NCBI RefSeq assembly: GCF_000002985.6
Contig: NC_003281.10
Coordinates: 10,230,001-10,294,000, forward strand
Reading direction: 5' to 3'
DNA length: 64,000 nt
Source of the DNA: Caenorhabditis elegans
Taxonomy: Eukaryota; Nematoda; Chromadorea; Rhabditida; Rhabditidae
Part shown: positions 35,101-47,300 of the stretch, one piece after another
Layout of the letters: each line of letters starts with the position of its first letter
How positions within the stretch are numbered: the first letter of the stretch is position 1
The notes under the pieces: generated by a model
What the model was told of the DNA's origin: nothing
Database searches by the model: none
What the model saw: the letters and a program-made list of their open reading frames with translations, nothing else
Program-made: the position numbers and the translations under genes

Positions 35101-36869
35101 AGTATTTTTCTAAATTTTTTGATATTGGAAAACAAATTAGAAATTAGTCAAAAATCTAGGTCTCCCGACTATTCTTCTGAAATAGAATCAAAAAATTGGA
35201 AAAAAAATCATTAAAAAATTTTTTTTGTAAAAAACTGAGAACCAGTTTAAAAACATTTTTTCAGCTTAAAAAAAAAGAACTGAAAACTGTAAAAAAAATT
35301 GAAAAAATTACAAATAAGTCTAAAATGTTAGTTTTTCGTTTTTTTTTCTTACCAAAAATCGTAAAATTCAACTTTTTTGATGTTTTTTATTGTAAAAAAT
35401 TCCTTTTTTTTAAAGATTTTTCTGGATTTTTTCTAATATTTTTTTTGGCATTTTTGTTGCGTGGATCCTTACAGAATACGCGTCAACAAATTCAAAACAT
35501 TGCTCATAGGTCTCTGACATTCCACGTAGCTGTCGTATTACTTCATGTAGTCCTGGTATCGAAGATTGAGGCCACGTTTTCAGCCGACTTTCCAATAATC
35601 CGGAAAATCTGAAAAAAAAAGTTTATTTTTCGTTTTTTGATACCAATAATTAAATTTTTAATTTCTGTGATTTTATTTAATTTGAAAGAAATAAAAACAG
35701 TAGAAAAATGTCTTAAAATTTTGAAAATTGTTTTTTTTTGCATATTTTGGTAGATTTTCTGTGTAGAAAAGTTAATTTTTCAGTTGAAATTCCCATTTTA
35801 ATACCAAAATCTACAATTTCACATACTCTGAAATCTTTTTCCTATTCAATTTGATAATTTCCTTGGGTAAAATGATTGATAACTTGGTTTCCCACATGCA
35901 TTCCTCTACAATAACCCGCCGTGCAGGTAAGTTATTCTGTTGGGAGATTGCAAAATTATGAGCAATTCTGAGTGGCGCCGAGAGGTAGAAATTCTGAAAA
36001 GCAGAGGTTTTCGGGTCGATTACTCCGTCCGAATCGCCGCCACTGCTTGCCGACGGTGACATTGTGTAGAATTTGTAGGCAAGCTCGTCGAGCTCGGCGC
36101 GGGCCATTTGGTGTGAGCACGTGGCGAGCTGGAAGTTTTATGATTTTTTGGAAATTTTTTTAATTGAAAATTCGAGAATTCAGATTTTTTTAAATGAAAA
36201 ACTGCAATTCGAGACGTCATCGCAGAATTTTCGATTTTTTTTCAGAAAAATCTAGAAAAAATGGTAAGAAAATACATAGCTTTCTGGCTTTTTTTCAAAT
36301 TTCAAACAACATTTTTTTAAAGCCTAAGCTTAAGCCTAAGCCTACCTTTATCATCCACTGCTCTCGTAATTCTTCACTTTCCACAGATATTTCCAAATTC
36401 TCTGCCGGATCCGTGAATGTGAGAAGAAATGTGAATTTTGCGGTATCTGACTGCAAAAATTGTGATTTAAATTGAGGAATTGCAGAGAATTTGCTCCAAA
36501 AGTCGTTAAAAATAGTTTTTTTTAAAAGAAAAACAGGAAAATTCAAGAAATTTTCTGATAAAAAGTCTCCTCTGCCACCCAACAAACAAATCGTACATTC
36601 TCCTCGAGTTTCTTCAAAACAACTCGCTCTAGCAGGAATATAAGTGGAACACAGGCAGAAGTGACAGCTCCACCGGACTCTTCGACGCACAACACGTTGC
36701 CATGGAGAAGGATCTGAGAAAAAAGCGACGTTGATTTATGAGAATTGACATTTACCTTCGCTGAATAGGTTTTTGATTTATAACAAACGGTGGCGGTACC
36801 CGATAGATCGTACTCGATATTTTGTTTGTTGAACGCTTTGAATATCTCGTTTGCGTTGTCTTCGTCCAT
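32195..36869 (-). CDS. Inositol polyphosphate 4-phosphatase (INPP4 type)
   Basis: Removes the 4-phosphate of PI(3,4)P2 in phosphoinositide signalling (family knowledge). Exons: 36869-36756, 36713 to about 36588, 36450-36346, 36128-35827, 35608-35473, 35007-34855, 34773-34465, 33708-32728, 32359-32195; about 796 residues. The donor of exon 2 is uncertain: 36579, 36588 and 36597 all keep phase. The active-site loop CKSGKDR is near residue 713 in the long eighth exon, after [18 protein letters not shown]. The last exon has the family C-terminus [13 protein letters not shown] and ALRPPSGTY. The N-terminal part is consistent with a C2-like domain but not diagnostic. All catalytic-loop residues are intact. 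From memory this may be C. elegans R01H10.7. A fragment of the eighth exon is copied into bbs-5 intron 2. Confidence 0.9.
36320..36345 (+). repeat. Short telomere-like repeat (GCCTAA)
   Basis: The plus strand reads AGCCTAAGCTTAAGCCTAAG, then CCTACC, the complement of TTAGGC units. It lies at the start of intron 3 of the phosphatase gene, overlapping its GTAGGC donor. Confidence 0.55.
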
Positions 36870-37344
36870 TTTTTGCCCTGAAAAATCGATAATTTTGAAA
36901 GAAAAAATTAATTTTGAATGAAAAATTTAAAAATTCAGCAACTTTGAAGCAGAAAAATTAGAAAAATCAGAAAAAATCACGAAAAATCACGAAATACAAA
37001 TCACGGCCTCCACCACGAGAAATGCGCACACTCTCTCGCTTTTTGTTTGCGCGTTTGCGGACGGCCACCTTGCCTCGCCGCCGCTTTCAGCAGATATTCA
37101 TGAAATTGAGCCAGAATCGCTATTTTTGAACGAAATTTCGACTAGCAAATCGGAGATTTGCTAGGCTTCGCAGTTTGGTTCGGCGTAGAGTAACTCAAGA
37201 AAAATTCGCTTTATTAATATTTAGCCAAGTGTTGAGTAAATGTCAAGTAAATGTGCAGAAGTTTGTCAAGACCGGCCAAATTTAGTTTAATAATAATTTT
37301 ATAAATAAAAATCTTCACTTTTCAAATCGCACTTAACGGTTCCC

Positions 37345-37625
37345 CACTGTTTCTACATGTATTCGGGCCTGCGGCCCGCATTGTGAATTATTGGGCCCAA
37401 AATAGGCTTAACAGTTGTCCAACGCTTCTATGTGTATTCGGGCCTGTGGCCTTGAACCTGAATTATTTAGCTAAAAATAGGCTTGACGGATCTCCAACAC
37501 TTCTTCGTGTATTCGGGCATGCGGCCCTCAACTCGGGTTTATTGGGCTCAGAATAGGCTTGATGGCTGTCCAATACTTTTGTGTATTCGGGCCTGCGGCC
37601 CTCAATCCGGATTACCTGACCTTTC
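37345..37625 (+). repeat. 75-bp tandem repeat, about four copies
   Basis: GTATTCGGGCCTGCGGCCC-type words begin near 37361, 37436, 37511 and 37585, a period of 74-75 bases. Each unit also has AATAGGCTTGA and a CCAACACTTCT-like segment. The copies are diverged. A lone relative (CCCCTGCGGCCCTCAA) is near 38570. Confidence 0.75.
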
Positions 37626-37879
37626 CAAAAACAGACGTAGTTATGGAAACATACGTCTCATAGAAGGCCTCCAGCCTGCTCTGCTGGGAGTAGGGATAGA
37701 AAAGGTCTAAAATTTCTAAGAGTAAGAAGGATTTTTTGGGTTTGAGTGAAAAACAATAGCATTGCAGCCCTCCAGCCTGCCCTGCTGGAAGTGAGGTTTA
37801 AAGTGACCAAAATGTCCGAGAAGTGCGGTCCTCCATAGGATTAGAGAAAAAGTAAAAATCTCAAAAAATCTTTAAAATT

Positions 37880-39300
37880 AAATTCTCCTCACGTTATAAA
37901 AATAAGAAATGAAAATTATCGAATTCATCCACAAAAATAGAGAGAGAGAGAGAGTGATAGAAAAGTTTTTCACGTTTAATCCATCTTTTTAATTTTGCTA
38001 AATTTGAATGATGGCCTACATTTTGGAAAATGGACCAATTTTTTTTTAAAATAGTTTCAAAAATTGGTAATACAAAGTTCTCTCTTGCGCACAAATTGGA
38101 ATCAACTGACACAAAAACTGCACGTTTGGGACTGAAAAACATAAAGCTCTTCAGTACAAAGAAAATATTCAAATTTCGCGGTCTCCAGAAACCCGCGCAA
38201 ATCAGTGTTCTACCCTTCCCAAAACCAATCCCCTCAATAATGACCATGGTGGGGCAACTATTCTTGAGTCATTCGCACTTAGTGAATGCAAAAGCGCCAG
38301 CTATGAGCCAAGTTATTAAAGCTCAAAGTTTGTACATTTTTGTCGGACACTCACGTGTCGAAAAGTTGCCCTTATTTTTTTATTTCTGTCAAGAATGCAA
38401 TTTCCGGATTTAATATAGGAAGAGGCAGACTAGCGCACGCAGTGCGCTAGGCTTCGCAGTAGGTTAAGTTGGTAAACTGGGAAAAATTTGGAACATTTTG
38501 GACTAAAATTGACTGAGTTACGATCATTTGAAGATAATATAATTTCTGAGTCTTTTCTATGTGTTTTCCCCTGCGGCCCTCAAGCCGATATGCATGATCT
38601 GAAACTGGAAAATTTGTGAAAAAAGTCAACAACTTCTAATTATAAACAGCTTGAGGCAGCTCAAAGAGCGCAAGATGTGGCCTGATTTGGAAAACATGGG
38701 TAATTTTGGAAAAAAAAATTTTTTGTATAAAAAAATTAAATAAAAATGTTTAAGAAATGAAAATAATCCAACTCACATCAATGAGCGAACCAAGAGAGAG
38801 AGAGAGAGGCAAGGCAGTTTTTCACGTCGATTAAATAAATGTTCATCTTTTTAGTTTTTCGAAAACTTTAATGATGGCCTACATTTTCGAAAGTAGGTCA
38901 AATATTTTGAATTATGGCTCAAAAAATCGGGCTCCGTCAGGCCTAACTATGTGTCAAGTTTTGAAAAGATCCAAGAAAAACTCGAATTTTGCATCAATTA
39001 AAAGTGGTTTTTTGCCAGTACTAACACATCCACCAAAATGAAGTAGCTTCAGTTTTCCGACTCCCGTGGGCTCCCGGAGCAAAATTGTGCAACCCCGTTT
39101 TGATGACCATACTGGGACAGATTTTTGAAAGGGGGAGAAACAAAAATCAAAATTTTCGGGCCACTCCCCGCTGAGCTATAAACTCTCAAAGTACCATTAC
39201 ATGTTTTTTGGACATCATGTGTCGAAAAGTTGCCCTACTTTTATTTTTTCGACAAAAATGGACAACCTTGCAACATTGGGATTTAATGTAGAAGGGAAGG
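37880..39300 (+). repeat. Diverged direct duplication, unit spacing about 870 bp
   Basis: 37880-38425 and 38750-39300 share the same order of landmarks: AAGAAATGAAAAT, an AGAGAGAGAGAG run, GTTTTTCACGT, ATGATGGCCTACATTTT, GATGACCAT/AATGACCAT, GTGTCGAAAAGTTGCCCT and GGATTTAAT before the end. Divergence is high and there are many small indels, so the duplication is old. No conserved reading frame is evident. Confidence 0.6.
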
Positions 39301-40235
39301 CAGATTTTTTTTCACAGAAATAGTGAAAATTAATAACGTGGAAAATCGGAAATTACAAAAATAGTTAATACGAGCTGTTTTTCAGTGGTTTTTAGCAAGA
39401 ATTAGATGGAATTAGAAAAATTCTGGACAGAAGAGCACTTTTTTAGATTGAAAATTATTAAATATGGTACGATGAGTGTATTTGAACGGCTTAAATAAAG
39501 AAAATATGTACGACTGTGGCTTCGGGCTGATTCTCGCTCTTCTCGTGGTGAAGTGTATGTACTTTATGGACTTTGAACTACAACTTTTTTCGCGTTGGAG
39601 ATAGAAACTAGCGGTGAACTGACAAAATGAACATCACAAATAGGTGAACATTTCTTTAGTTGACAATTTTTTGATATCTCGTTCCACTAAAAAGATATAG
39701 CTATGATTTGATGAATGAAGTCCCAGTTACAGTACCCTCTCTTAAAACCATCAAATCTCTGTTCTCGCTGAAGATACAAAAATATGTTCAACTGAGAAAA
39801 TGTTAAGCAGATAAAAAACAACATTTACCAGCAAAAACTACATTTCTATCTACAAAAATAATAGATTTTGACTTTTGAAAATTGATCATCTTAAACTGGC
39901 CATGTCAAAAAATCCTGAACATTAAAATTGAGTTTTTTATCGGAAACATACTCTATATAAGATATCTAACAAATTTGTAGTTGACTACTTTCTTCTAATG
40001 TCTTTATTTTTTGAGTTATGAACTGATCTCTGATTTTCTCATAAATACGGCTTTCGGGGCCTGTAAAAAATTTGTCTTACTAGTTAGAAAAATATTGTCA
40101 ACAGAAAAAATGTTCACAATGTCACACTGAACATTTTGTTAGTTGACAACTTTTTTGTAACTTTCATAGGAGCGGAGATAGGAGCATCCAAAGTGTGAGG
40201 GCGCAGTAGAGTGGGTACTACTGTATCAAAGCACC

Positions 40236-40502
40236 CAACCTTCTACATCAAATAACATCTTTCAACATTGACGGATTTTTATGTGTGATATGTCAAAATG
40301 TGCGTATTAAAAATTAGAACAATCGTATTGTTTCCGATTTTTGAGTCCAAGCCAACTATTTCCTGAAAATTTGGTCATTTTAGTACTGTAGTCAACCTTC
40401 TAGATCAAATAACATCTTTCAACATTGACGGATTTTTATGTGTGATATGTTAAAATGTGCGTATTAAAAATTAGAACAATCGTATTGTTTCCGATTTTTG
40501 AA
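40236..40502 (+). repeat. Two near-identical 110-bp direct repeats
   Basis: CAACCTTCTACATCAAATAA begins at 40236 and CAACCTTCTAGATCAAATAA at 40393. Both continue through TTTCAACATTGACGGATTTT and ATTAGAACAATCGTATTG to TCCGATTTTTGA with only one or two further differences. The 157-base spacing and high identity suggest a recent local duplication. Confidence 0.85.
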
Positions 40503-41303
40503 ATCTTTCATTTTACGGTCACTATCTTCCGGAAAGTGCTGAAATTTTGAGCTGTAAATGTTTGATGTCAAAAAAAGTTTCTCTCATAACTTATTTATTG
40601 GGGTTTTTTTGTATTAACTCATTAATTGGGAATATATTGAATACATTTTACAAAAAAAATTTGGGAAAAAATCTTAAACTTGCTCGTTTTAGAGGGGAAT
40701 GTGTAATATTATGTTCACTCTCTTCACTTATTTCAATGACAAAACTATTCTGTGAAATTTATGCCAGACTGTAGAGGACAGTACTCTTTATCCGTTCCAA
40801 TTGTTTCTTTTCAGAAATATGCAATTTCCTTTCTTCCCGACTCGTTCTAAGTGAGGTGGTTGAGCGCGCACTCTCGCCATGTTGTGGAGGTGAGAGACGC
40901 AGAGACCGCCTTTTTCTCTGCGCTCTCTCTGCGCATTTCTCGTGGTGGAGGCCGTGTCACATCGTAAATCGACAGGGACGAGGAGAATTCTAGGCCACGT
41001 CTCCTCCGAGAGGAGTACGCCGAGTTCTCCATAGGACCCGCTCGATAAATTGAGCAATGCTCCTTTTTTCTTGGAATTTTTGTTTTTAATTAGTACTGTA
41101 CTTGATTTTTCATTTATTTTCATAACTTTTTCGCGAAAAATCAATCAATTTTAGTGTTTGTTTTCAGTTAAAAAAAGAAATTGTTGATTTTATGCAACCT
41201 TCTGCACTTTTTCCTCAATTTTTACAATTAATTTGGGAAATTCTGGATTCTTACAGCTGCAGCCAAACTAGCATAATGTTGTGATTGTTCCGAATTTTTG
41301 AAT

Positions 41304-44300
41304 ATGTTCTCAACCACAATGGGATTTCCGTCGACACCACTTGAAGCCAAACAGGCGTTGGGAATCTCCTCTGGGATTAGTTCAGGTGGGCACAGTTTCT
41401 CGGCTACAGTAACCGTGGATACTGTAGCCGGGGAAGAAACTAATTTGTTCGAAAAATTGTTTTTCAAGGACTTTAATGTCCTCACTAACCCGGCACCTTA
41501 GCTTAAAACATAATTCACCAGAAACAGGTAAAAAATTGATTTTTGCGAAACTTTTAATTGGGAAAATCCACAAAAATTATTGATTCTTCAATTAAATTGG
41601 CGATATTTCCAGAAAACCTTACATATTTAAACGAAAATGAAGCTATTTCCAGCGAAATTGGACGGTTTCTGATTTAAAAATCCACAAAAACTGAAAAAAA
41701 AACAGATTTCTTCATTAAAATATTTAAATTTAAATTTCAGTGTCATCCGGTCTCCGTTCGGGAAGTCCGATGCTCTCCGCCAGCTACGAGCCCCAACTCT
41801 CGTTTGCCCGATGTGTTGAGCAGTGGAAAGGAAAAGAAATTGCAAGATGGATTGAAGGTTTTTATCGCCGCGGAAAAAAATATTCACTGAAAAATTAATA
41901 ATTTCCAGGACTTGGCGATCAAATGAATCCATATTTGGGCATGATTCGTGACAATATAAAAAGCGGAAAACAATTGGAGGCTCTCGACGACGATTCGCTC
42001 AAAAAAATTGGCATTTCGGCTCTCGGAGCTAGGAAAACGATTTTTCAGGCTGTTTCGTTGCTTCTCTACTTTGTAAGATGGAGTTTTCAACAGGAAAATG
42101 GATTTTTTTCGAAATAGAATTTTCAGCAGTTTTTGCTGAATTTTCAACCAATTCTAAAAATCAGCTGTAAAGCTCCACAAAGTTCAGAAGAGATTCTAAC
42201 TTTTCCGCAAATTTTTGAAGTTTTTAAGATTTTTTTTTGAAAAAAAGTGTCTTTTCGGAGAAAACCACTATTTAGTGAGAAAAAACTTCCATCGGAACTA
42301 AACATTTTGTGCAGAAAAAGCTGCTAAAAATCATGAAAAATGGTAAAAAATTATAAGTTTTCTAGGATTTTCAGTCGATTTTTTAAAAATTTAATGATTT
42401 TTAAGAGATTTTGAATTTTACTAACTTCTCCGCAATTTTTTCAAAGATGTTTTAATGATTTTCTGTCTACTCTGGAAAAAAAAACCAAAGTAGGCATTCC
42501 TGCCTGCCTACCGCCTAATTTTGGATTTTTCGCAGAAAAATTCAAAACTTGCTTTGTACTAATCTCCTGAACATCAAGAAAAAACTCTGAAAGTCTAATT
42601 TTTCAAGATTTTTTATCAGAAATTTTGTTGATTTTTAAAAATTATTTTCATTTTCAGTGTCACGAATCGGAACACGAGAATCTCCAACGCCTGGCTCAAC
42701 AAGTAAAAACCTCGTGTCTCTACGTAGAACGCACGATGACGTCAGCGATGCGAATGCGGGAGAAAGCGATCCGTCGATCGGAAATTGTGAATATTCTGAA
42801 TAGTGTGTCAAATGCAGTGTTACAGCTCGCCGAGCACACGAAACGATTCGTTTTTTGGCTTGATCGGACTCCGTTTGACGAGGAACCCGAATTTATTAAC
42901 GTTAGAAATAGTGTTTCTTCTTTTATGTGGAACCTATTGAGAAATGTTAATGTACAACCGAAAGCTTTGTTTGAGACTGGAAGTCAAATTGTTAGGGTGA
43001 GGATTTTTAGGTTATCGATGGGATATTTTGACTGAAAATTTGAATTTTAAAAAAATTTGAAAAGTTTTTTTTCAAATCAGACAGTTTCTGAAGATTTCAA
43101 TGAATATTTCTCAAATAATTAAAAATATTTATTAAAAAACTTGAAATCGAAAAATAATCAGCTTCAAAAGTTTCAGAAAATGTCGGATTTAAAATTTTTC
43201 AATTTAAAAAAAAATCAGATTTTTGCCAGAAAAATGTAATTTAAAAAAATTAATTCTTCAGACAATATCTATGATTCTTAAATTTTTTAAATTGATTTTT
43301 CTGCAAAAAAATTGGATTTTTTTTTCAAAATTGAGAAAACATCCATTTTCTAATTAAGAACATTTTAAAGTAATTAGAAATTAATTTCTACAATTAATTA
43401 TTTATTTTATTGGAAAAAAAAATTACAGGATACGATATAATTTTTTTTGAATTAAAAATCAATTTTCCAGACAATAAAAGCGAATTATTATTTTTTAAAG
43501 TTTAATTTTTCTCAAAAAAAAAATCCGTTTTGTTTTCCTCAAAATGTTTTATAAAAAATGTAATTTTTTTAATTCTGATGGCTTTAAATATGAAAAAAAC
43601 TGTTTTTTTTTTGAAAATCACAAGTTAGAAATTATTGCAAAAAATTAACAAATTATAGTTAACTGAATTACAATTTAAAAAAATTGAAATTTTTTCAGTC
43701 GTTCTTGAATTAAAAATTTTTTAAATAAAATTAAACTACAAAAAAATTTATTTCCAGATGTCAAAAGAGCTGGCCTATGAATGCCAGAAAATTGTCGACT
43801 GTGATGATCCGTTGATCCTGTACGCGTGTTTTATCGAATCTGCTCTACTTCGCCGAAGATCTGATAATATTAATTGGGTAGGTTTTTTACAACAAAAAAA
43901 TGGAAAAATCCTGGAATTCATCAAAAAAAAATTTTTTTTGATTTTTTCAATTATTCAAAAATGAAATTTATTTATTTATTCACGCTCGCGAAGAGATCGA
44001 AGAATTTTTCCAACATTTTCTCATTTTCTTGAGGAAAAACCAGAAAGTTGAGCATAAATCGAAATAATTATTTTTCCGATTTTTTTTTCGAAAAACAAAC
44101 ACGGAAAGCAGAAATAAGTTGATTTTTCCGATTTGTTTCATATTAAAAACATTTTTTAACTTGGAAAACCTGAATTAATTTTAAATTTTTTTTTTAATTT
44201 TTATTTTCAGAATTTTGATTTTGTTAAAATATTTTTTTCCAGTATTTTCAATTTTCTTGAGGAAAAACCTGGAACGATCGAGTCCTCAATCCCATCTCAA

Positions 44301-47300
44301 TTTGCAGGGTCTCAACATTCAATCCTCATACCGTGGTGTCCATGTAATTAGTGAAATCAAAGAAGGATCCCCAGCAGACGCGTGTACAAAAATCGACGCA
44401 GGCGATGAAATTCTAATGATCAATGGACGAACTGTTGTTGGATGGGATTTGACGAGTGTTGTTCAACAAGTTGGAGCTCTGGATGTCCTGGAGCTCTCAC
44501 TTATCGTGAAACGCCGTCCCCGAGAGCCTCAACTACCGAAACAATCGAAGCTGGCGGCTCGAGCTCTTGCTCCGTCGAGTCAGACGGCGAAGACCTATTC
44601 AACAGATGATTATGATCCATTTGGACAATCTGAACCATTGAAAAGGCATCGAAGTTGTCATGTGATTTCGGAAATTATTAAGGAAAATGAGAGAAAAATG
44701 TGAGAATTTTTTTTCAACAAATTTCCAAAATTTTGAACAAAAAAATTAAAAAAAATTTTTAAAGACAAAAATTGGATTTGCTAATTTTTTTTAAATTAAA
44801 ATTTTATTTTTGAAGTTTAAAATTGGGAATTTTCGGAATTTTCCTTTTTTCACTCCAAATTTGAAAAAAAATTAATGTTTTTTTTCTTTTTTTTTTGAAA
44901 TTTCAAAATAAAATCAATTTTCTAGAAGAGCAATATTTTCATTCTGAAAAAATTAAAAAAAAAATATTTCCAGCCGAATAAGTCGCCGCCTAATCCGCCG
45001 TTCCTCCATAGCCTCTGCGTGTCCGAGAAAAGAACGAAAAAATATAGACGAACGAGCTCTAGACGGAGATGATGAAGATGATTGGGATGTTCATGAATTT
45101 ATTCGAAATGTAGATGGAGAAGAAGAAGCATTAGTTCCAAGAATTGCTAAAAGAACAAGAACAATGCGTCATCAACCGGATGGTTATGTTCGAAGCTTTA
45201 TTGATAATAAGCTTGTTACTGATATTGAGGATGATGTCGTCAATGATCAGTTGACTTTTAATGTCAAGTGTAAGTTTTTAGAGAAATACATTTTTTGGCA
45301 TCAAATTTGTGCACGGAAGGACTGCAATTTGAGTATGGCCAGCCAAAATCTGAAACAAAAATGAAAAAATGTTTTGACCAGAAAAAAATACATAAGAATT
45401 CATACAATTTTCTGCTAATTTGAATTTAAAAAATTTTGAAATTAAAAAAAAAAGAAGAAAAATGGCAAAATTTAACAAAATTTTTCGATCATCAACAGTT
45501 TTTTACACGGAACGCTATCAAATTCGTTTAAAAAATTGAAAAAAAAAATTAAATTAATTTTTTGAATCATTAAGCCTTAAGTCGACTATAGTCAAAGCAA
45601 AATTGGGTCCCGCCACGAAAATCTCGGGGTACTGTAGGTTTTTCGTGACGGGACCTACAGTATTCGAAGTCTAGTTAGGCCAAATTAATAGTTTCCCTAA
45701 TCTGAAAATAGAAAAGCTTAAAATGAATAAAAAAAATTTTTTTGAGATTTTTCCGAAACTCGACAATTTTTCGCTTCAAAATTCTTGTCGAGACCCCGAA
45801 TTTTTTGTATATTGTGGCGAAATACCACGTTTTTAAAAATTTTGATTATTTTCAGATTTCAAAGAAATTAGATCGACAGCTCTGAATTTAGTTCGCTAGT
45901 TTAGCCTACAGTACCCCCAAGGTATTCGGAACGAGACCCTAAATAGTGAAACCTAGTCATGTTTATACTCAAATTGAATATTTCCATTAGTACGATCTCA
46001 ATATCCAAATTTCTAATTTCCAGGTCCCAACGAGTTTGCTCAAATTAAAGAAGTCGACAAAGAAGAACTGAAAGTTCTAAATTTACCGGAAGCACGAGTT
46101 TCAGACGAAGATTGGAAGGCTCCATACCAAGAGTTTGCGGCTCCAAGTTTCCGAGCTGTCGGTGATTCGAATATTTCCGGATTTAGTCTGGATTCGCCGA
46201 GATTATTGCCAGTTTCTAGGTAAAAATAAAGAAATTTTACATTTTTACAGCAAAAAACAGTAAAAACCCTGAAATTCCAGCCGAATGACGTCATCAGTGG
46301 AAGAATCAGCGTTCGGCGTACTCCCATCCCCATCCACGTCATCAATGAACAGTGTGAGCAGTCCGGCGCCATTCGGGAAATTTCAAATGTCGACGAGTCA
46401 AACCGAGTGGTCACCGAACCCCGACGATCTACCGGGCTCACCAATATCAGCCGCCTACGCAGGAATGGAGAAACTGTTTGAAGGATGGGTGCGGAGGCGG
46501 AAAACACGGGCGGAACTGAATGCGAATGAGCTGACGAATAAATGGCCGAAAATATGGATGTGTCTACGTGGACATTATCTTTTGCTGTACACAAATCAGA
46601 ATACGAAACGGCCTGAAATGGTTATCAATCTGATTAAGGCCACTATTTCGGATTCGACAGATTTGAAGACTTCCAAGAAAAAGTACGAAAAAAAACGCGA
46701 AAAATGTGTTTTTTTCTAAGATTTTTATTAATACGTGGTGTCAGGCTGTCCAATCACGGTTTGATCTACAAAAAATGCGGGAATTTTTCGCCCAAAAAAA
46801 TGTGACGTCAGCAAAATCAGTTCAGAAGTCGGTGTCTCAAACTCCCGTTTTTTTTGTTGATCTACGTAGATCAAACCGACATGGGACATTCTGACACCAC
46901 GTGTGTTAAAATAGCACAAATCCTGAGATTGCGTATTGCGCAACATATTTGACGCGCAAAATATTTCGTAACGAAAACTACAGTAATTATTTAAAAGACT
47001 ACTGTAGTGTCGGGCTTAACTTTCGAAATGATATTTTCTCATTTCTTGCATAATTTTAATTTTATTTCAATAAAATAAATTATTTATTTATCGAAAAAAT
47101 ATTAAAAGTTTGCAAGAAATTTGAAAATATCATTTCGAAAGTCAAGCCCGTAAATCGAAACTACAGTAGTCATTTAAAGAATTACTGTAGTTTTCGCCAC
47201 GAGATATTTCGCGTGGGGAGACCGAGTACCGTATTTTTATTGCAAAAGGCGCGCGGACCCAATGCGCCATATTTGACGCGCAAATTCAGTTTCTCTCATG

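Larger units (their letters stand above)
36870..41303. other. Repeat-rich spacer between the phosphatase and cnk-1
   Basis: 4.4 kb between divergent genes with no gene model I can support. It holds the upstream regions of both genes and a 27-base perfect inverted repeat (37002-37028 and 40930-40956). It also holds a 75-base tandem repeat at about 37345-37625, two diverged copies of a segment (37880-38425 and 38750-39300), and a 110-base direct repeat (40236 and 40393). TAGTTGACAA words recur near 39656, 39985 and 40130. A GA run is at 37941-37955. Confidence 0.6.

Noticed and set aside
36697..36712. GTTGCCATGGAGAAG, X-box-like
   Set aside because: It lies inside phosphatase exon 2, and the right half ends GAAG rather than the RRNRAC form.
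37345..37625. Regular repeats considered as a CRISPR-like array
   Set aside because: Units are diverged head-to-tail copies without constant repeats and unique spacers, in an animal genome.
38030..38413. 127-codon plus-strand frame in the duplicated spacer segment
   Set aside because: The second copy of the duplication does not preserve the frame, so there is no sign of coding selection.
41228..41485. Minus-strand frame of 85 codons over the cnk-1 first exon
   Set aside because: Looks moderately coding, but the plus-strand exon has a donor in phase with cnk-1 exon 2. The apparent minus donor is the complement of a plus acceptor, and the frame crosses a perfect hairpin.
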